Shown here: positions 62,286 through 64,000 of the stretch, piece by piece
Numbering within the stretch: position 1 is the stretch's first letter
How the letters are laid out: each line of letters begins with the position of its first letter
Assembly (NCBI GenBank): GCA_023409265.1
Contig: JAEYHZ010000015.1
Location: 80,174-144,173 of the forward strand
From: Bacillota bacterium
Lineage (GTDB): Bacteria; Bacillota; Clostridia; Acetivibrionales; DSM-1351
Length of the DNA: 64,000 nucleotides
Direction of reading: 5' to 3'
Program-made: the position numbers and the translations under genes
The notes under the pieces: model-generated
Seen by the model: only the letters and a program-made list of their open reading frames with translations
Told to the model about the DNA's origin: nothing
Databases searched by the model: none

Positions 62286-62774
62286 TTATTTTGCAGGCTC
62301 CAAAACTGCTTTTTCACTTTGGACTGCTTTACACATGCTCAGCAGCTGGTCTCCGTTGATACATTCGATTACATTTTGATGGCAAAAGACCCGTGTGCAG
62401 GGTTTAAAATCTCCTAGAGTGATTAACATTCCTCTATAGATAGAATTAACTCTCATGCATTTTGCCAGATTCATTGCCAATTCAACATCAATAATTTGTT
62501 GGAGGCCATGCTTCCAGATTTCGGTGTACTGAATATTATTTAATTTCAGACCGCTGCCGTCTATTCCGCAGGCATCTGTTTGCTTAACCTTATAACCTGA
62601 GCGTTTTAGAACTTCAACAATAACTGACATGTAGTCTTTAAAAGTTAAAAATAACAAATCCTCTTTTGAATTAATATCCTTTAGGAGTTCGTTTATTTTT
62701 CTTTTATATAATAGGTCCTTAATTATAAAACATATTTTAAATACAATAACAAGAATTAGTAAAATTATTAACAT
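62286..62774 (-). CDS. Membrane-anchored Mrr-like restriction-endonuclease-fold protein
   Basis: The 162-aa protein has an N-terminal membrane helix (about residues 2-18). The region from about 50 to 155 follows the Mrr_cat pattern: EVLKRSGYKVKQTD, the GIDGSGLKL strand where active enzymes have GxDGGVD, and a strand where QCK is expected but YTEIWKHG is found. IYRGMLITLGDF and ECINGDQLLSMC follow. The missing QxK suggests loss of nuclease activity. Not near any restriction genes. Confidence 0.6.
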   Translation of the reverse strand: MLIILLILVIVFKICFIIKDLLYKRKINELLKDINSKEDLLFLTFKDYMSVIVEVLKRSGYKVKQTDACGIDGSGLKLNNIQYTEIWKHGLQQIIDVELAMNLAKCMRVNSIYRGMLITLGDFKPCTRVFCHQNVIECINGDQLLSMCKAVQSEKAVLEPAK

Positions 62775-63079
62775 ATTATCACCCGCTATTATTTTTTTCT
62801 ATAACACCTTTATTTATTCTAGAATTAAAAGGTAAACTGACTATTTATCAGAAGAGGTTAAACACTTTGTATTTATAAGTTACTTTGAGTTTAACTTTTA
62901 AATACCTGTATTTATAAGCCATTACCCCTGCATAATAAATGCCTGTAGAATTATATGAAGAATTAATAATTCAGAGAATGAGCAGAGAGAATACTGGAGT
63001 AAATTTATGAATCCTGTAAGTATAGGATAGTATGCTCTGAATAAATTAAATTCATTAGGTAATACGGTGTTAATACTTG

Positions 63080-63109
63080 TTGATATTAAAGTAAATATGA
63101 TGCTATACT
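63080..63109 (+). promoter_or_regulatory. rRNA operon promoter P1
   Basis: TTGATA (63080-63085), 18 bp, TATACT (63104-63109), followed by AAGCTGTC as after the other promoters. The sequence from 62775 to 63079 is AT-rich and holds no recognisable gene. Confidence 0.7.
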
Positions 63110-63192
63110 AACCAAGCTGTCACGGACGGCAACACTTGAAGGTCTGAAGTTGACGATAAGAAAATTACCTGAAAATGAAAGTATAAAGGGTG

Positions 63193-63222
63193 TTGACAGA
63201 GCGGTGGCAACCATGTTAACAT
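63193..63222 (+). promoter_or_regulatory. rRNA operon promoter P2
   Basis: TTGACA (63193-63198), 18 bp, TAACAT (63217-63222). Confidence 0.8.
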
Positions 63223-63304
63223 AGTCAAGCTGTCTCTGACGGCAACACTTGAAGGTCTGAAGTTGATGGTAAGATAATTACCAGAAACTGAAAGAAAAAT
63301 GGTG

Positions 63305-63334
63305 TTGACAGAGCGGTGGCAACCATGTTAGTAT
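63305..63334 (+). promoter_or_regulatory. rRNA operon promoter P3
   Basis: TTGACA (63305-63310), 18 bp, TAGTAT (63329-63334). Confidence 0.8.
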
Positions 63335-63417
63335 AGTCAAGCTGTCACGGACGGCAACACTTGAATGACTGAAGTTGATGGTAAGATAATTACCAGAAAC
63401 TGAAAGAAAAAATGGTG

Positions 63418-63447
63418 TTGACAGAGAGATGGCAACCGTGTTAGTAT
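63418..63447 (+). promoter_or_regulatory. rRNA operon promoter P4
   Basis: TTGACA (63418-63423), 18 bp, TAGTAT (63442-63447). Confidence 0.8.
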
Positions 63448-63530
63448 AGTCAAGCTGTCTCGGAGAACAACGCTTAAGTAACTGAAGTTGATGGTAAAAT
63501 ATTTACCAGAAACTACAAAATAAAAAAGTG

Positions 63531-63559
63531 TTGACATAATGGCAGCAACGTGGTAACAT
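63531..63559 (+). promoter_or_regulatory. rRNA operon promoter P5
   Basis: TTGACA (63531-63536), 17 bp, TAACAT (63554-63559). It is the promoter nearest the rRNA gene and the only one of the TTGACA set with a 17-bp spacer. Confidence 0.8.
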
Positions 63560-63637
63560 AATTAAGCTGCTTGCGACGAGCGGTCAGCTAAAAACCTTGA
63601 AAAGCAGATGCAACAACGCTTTAGAGGTTCAAGATGA

Positions 63638-63850
63638 TAGATGCGAGTAGTACAAGGAAGATGAATTTCGAGCAGCGGAGCTTATGTGATAAGTGAGCAG
63701 CGCAGAATATGAAATCTGACGCAGTAATACAGTATCTAAACTTAAATTCAAAGTGGTAGATGCGAGTAGTACAAGGAAGACGAGTCTCGAGTAGCGGAGT
63801 TTACAAAAGTAAATGAGCAACGCAGAGTACGAAGTCTGACACAGTAATAC
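63638..63850 (+). repeat. Duplicated pre-rRNA leader block
   Basis: Two copies, 63638-63730 and 63757-63850, offset 119 bp, begin TAGATGCGAGTAGTACAAGG and end CAGTAATAC. Each contains a GAGYAGCGGAG / TGAGCARCGCAG segment flanking a small hairpin (about 63680-63692 and 63799-63815). Confidence 0.8.
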
Positions 63851-63873
63851 GAAGTATATAACACTTTGAGAAA

Positions 63874-63934
63874 TGGACTTTGAAAAGTAAACAGTGACAA
63901 ATACATGCAAATGTAAGTAAAGGACTCTTTAAAA
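63874..63934 (+). promoter_or_regulatory. boxA-like antitermination sequences of the rRNA leader
   Basis: TGGACTTTGAAAAGTAAACA (63874-63893) resembles the Bacillus rrn boxA region, and ACTCTTTAAAA (63924-63934) resembles the classic boxA. A 7-bp hairpin (AGAATCC/GGATTCT, 63939-63955) follows. The 16S gene itself is not in the window. Confidence 0.6.
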
Positions 63935-64000
63935 TTCCAGAATCCATTGGATTCTAAAAATGAGTAACTTGCGAACTTTACAACCTGGTTTTGGAAACAA

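Larger units (their letters stand above)
63104..63580 (+). repeat. Direct repeats of 112-113 bp carrying tandem rRNA promoters
   Basis: Four similar blocks each hold AAGCTGTC, a GGCAACACTTGAAG-like segment, CTGAAGTTGATGGTAA, TTACCAGAAACTG and TTGACA. The -35 boxes lie at 63080, 63193, 63305, 63418 and 63531. The last block is the most diverged. Confidence 0.88.

Noticed and set aside
63104..63580. Regular repeats that could suggest a CRISPR array
   Set aside because: The units are 112-113 bp, similar throughout rather than alternating conserved repeats with unique spacers, and each carries a promoter. They are rRNA promoter repeats.
63874..64000. Start of the 16S rRNA gene
   Set aside because: No conserved 16S 5' sequence appears before base 64000; only leader and boxA-like sequence are present.

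Overview
The window looks like chromosome of a low-GC, anaerobic, endospore-forming Firmicute of the Clostridia (Ruminiclostridium / cellulolytic Clostridium type). The evidence is the AT-rich DNA with strong AGGAGG ribosome binding sites, two complete GerA-type spore germination receptor operons, the sporulation genes yqfC and yqfD, a PdaA-like cortex deacetylase, pectin-catabolism genes (kduI, kduD), and frequent TTG/GTG starts. The genus is inferred from gene content; no 16S sequence lies in the window. There is no CRISPR array, insertion sequence or prophage.

Layout. 1-0.7 kb: a zinc-dependent phospholipase C whose N-terminus is probably outside the window. 0.9-3.8 kb: an IclR/KdgR-type regulator, kduI and kduD, with matching operator-like inverted repeats before the regulator and before kduI. 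3.85-6.5 kb: an operon (alpha/beta hydrolase, TetR regulator, YjbQ protein, flavodoxin-like reductase) behind a promoter with two near-identical palindromic operators. 6.8-20.2 kb: an accessory patch of small enzymes, namely a LysE exporter, an ANT(6)-like nucleotidyltransferase, SAM methyltransferases, GNAT acetyltransferases, a HAD phosphatase, an MBL-fold hydrolase, an aspartate/glutamate racemase and DinB-type proteins. This patch contains visible gene decay: a racemase fragment, and a BceABRS-type module with a frameshifted ATPase, no permease, and a response regulator fused by deletion to a sensor kinase.

20.2-33.3 kb: the spore germination region. A minus-strand gerKA-gerKC-small ORF-gerKB operon is followed by a secreted amidase-domain protein. 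A plus-strand 3D-domain protein comes next, then a c-di-AMP (ydaO/yuaA) riboswitch with its terminator ahead of dapB. A D,D-carboxypeptidase-like protein follows whose three catalytic motifs are all altered. A second gerA-type A-B-C operon closes the region, behind a sigma-G-like promoter. 33.3-40.3 kb: small membrane and DUF proteins, a frameshifted flavodoxin gene, an SDR oxidoreductase, a chemotaxis receptor and tRNA-Trp.

40.5-53 kb: two DUF881 proteins, a PdaA-like deacetylase, then the conserved clostridial cluster yqfC-yqfD-phoH-pgpH-ybeY-dgkA-cdd-era-recO-cls. Five cistrons of this cluster carry a GC-rich hairpin directly in front of the ribosome binding site; two of these form an identical-length 50-nt element. 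PgpH-type proteins hydrolyse c-di-AMP, which ties this cluster to the riboswitch upstream of dapB. 53-62.8 kb: an MBOAT acyltransferase, an HD-domain protein, a heterodimeric ABC exporter pair, a coiled-coil protein with a J-like segment, a PadR/DUF2812 pair, a PhzF-type isomerase and a membrane-anchored Mrr-like protein.

62.8-64 kb: the promoter and leader region of a ribosomal RNA operon that should begin just beyond the window. It has five promoters spaced 112-113 bp apart, a duplicated leader block and boxA-like sequences. Short tandem duplications recur in non-coding DNA across the window (13-, 14-, 18-, 19- and 32-nt units), and three of the arrays begin at the 3' end of a gene and copy its stop codon.
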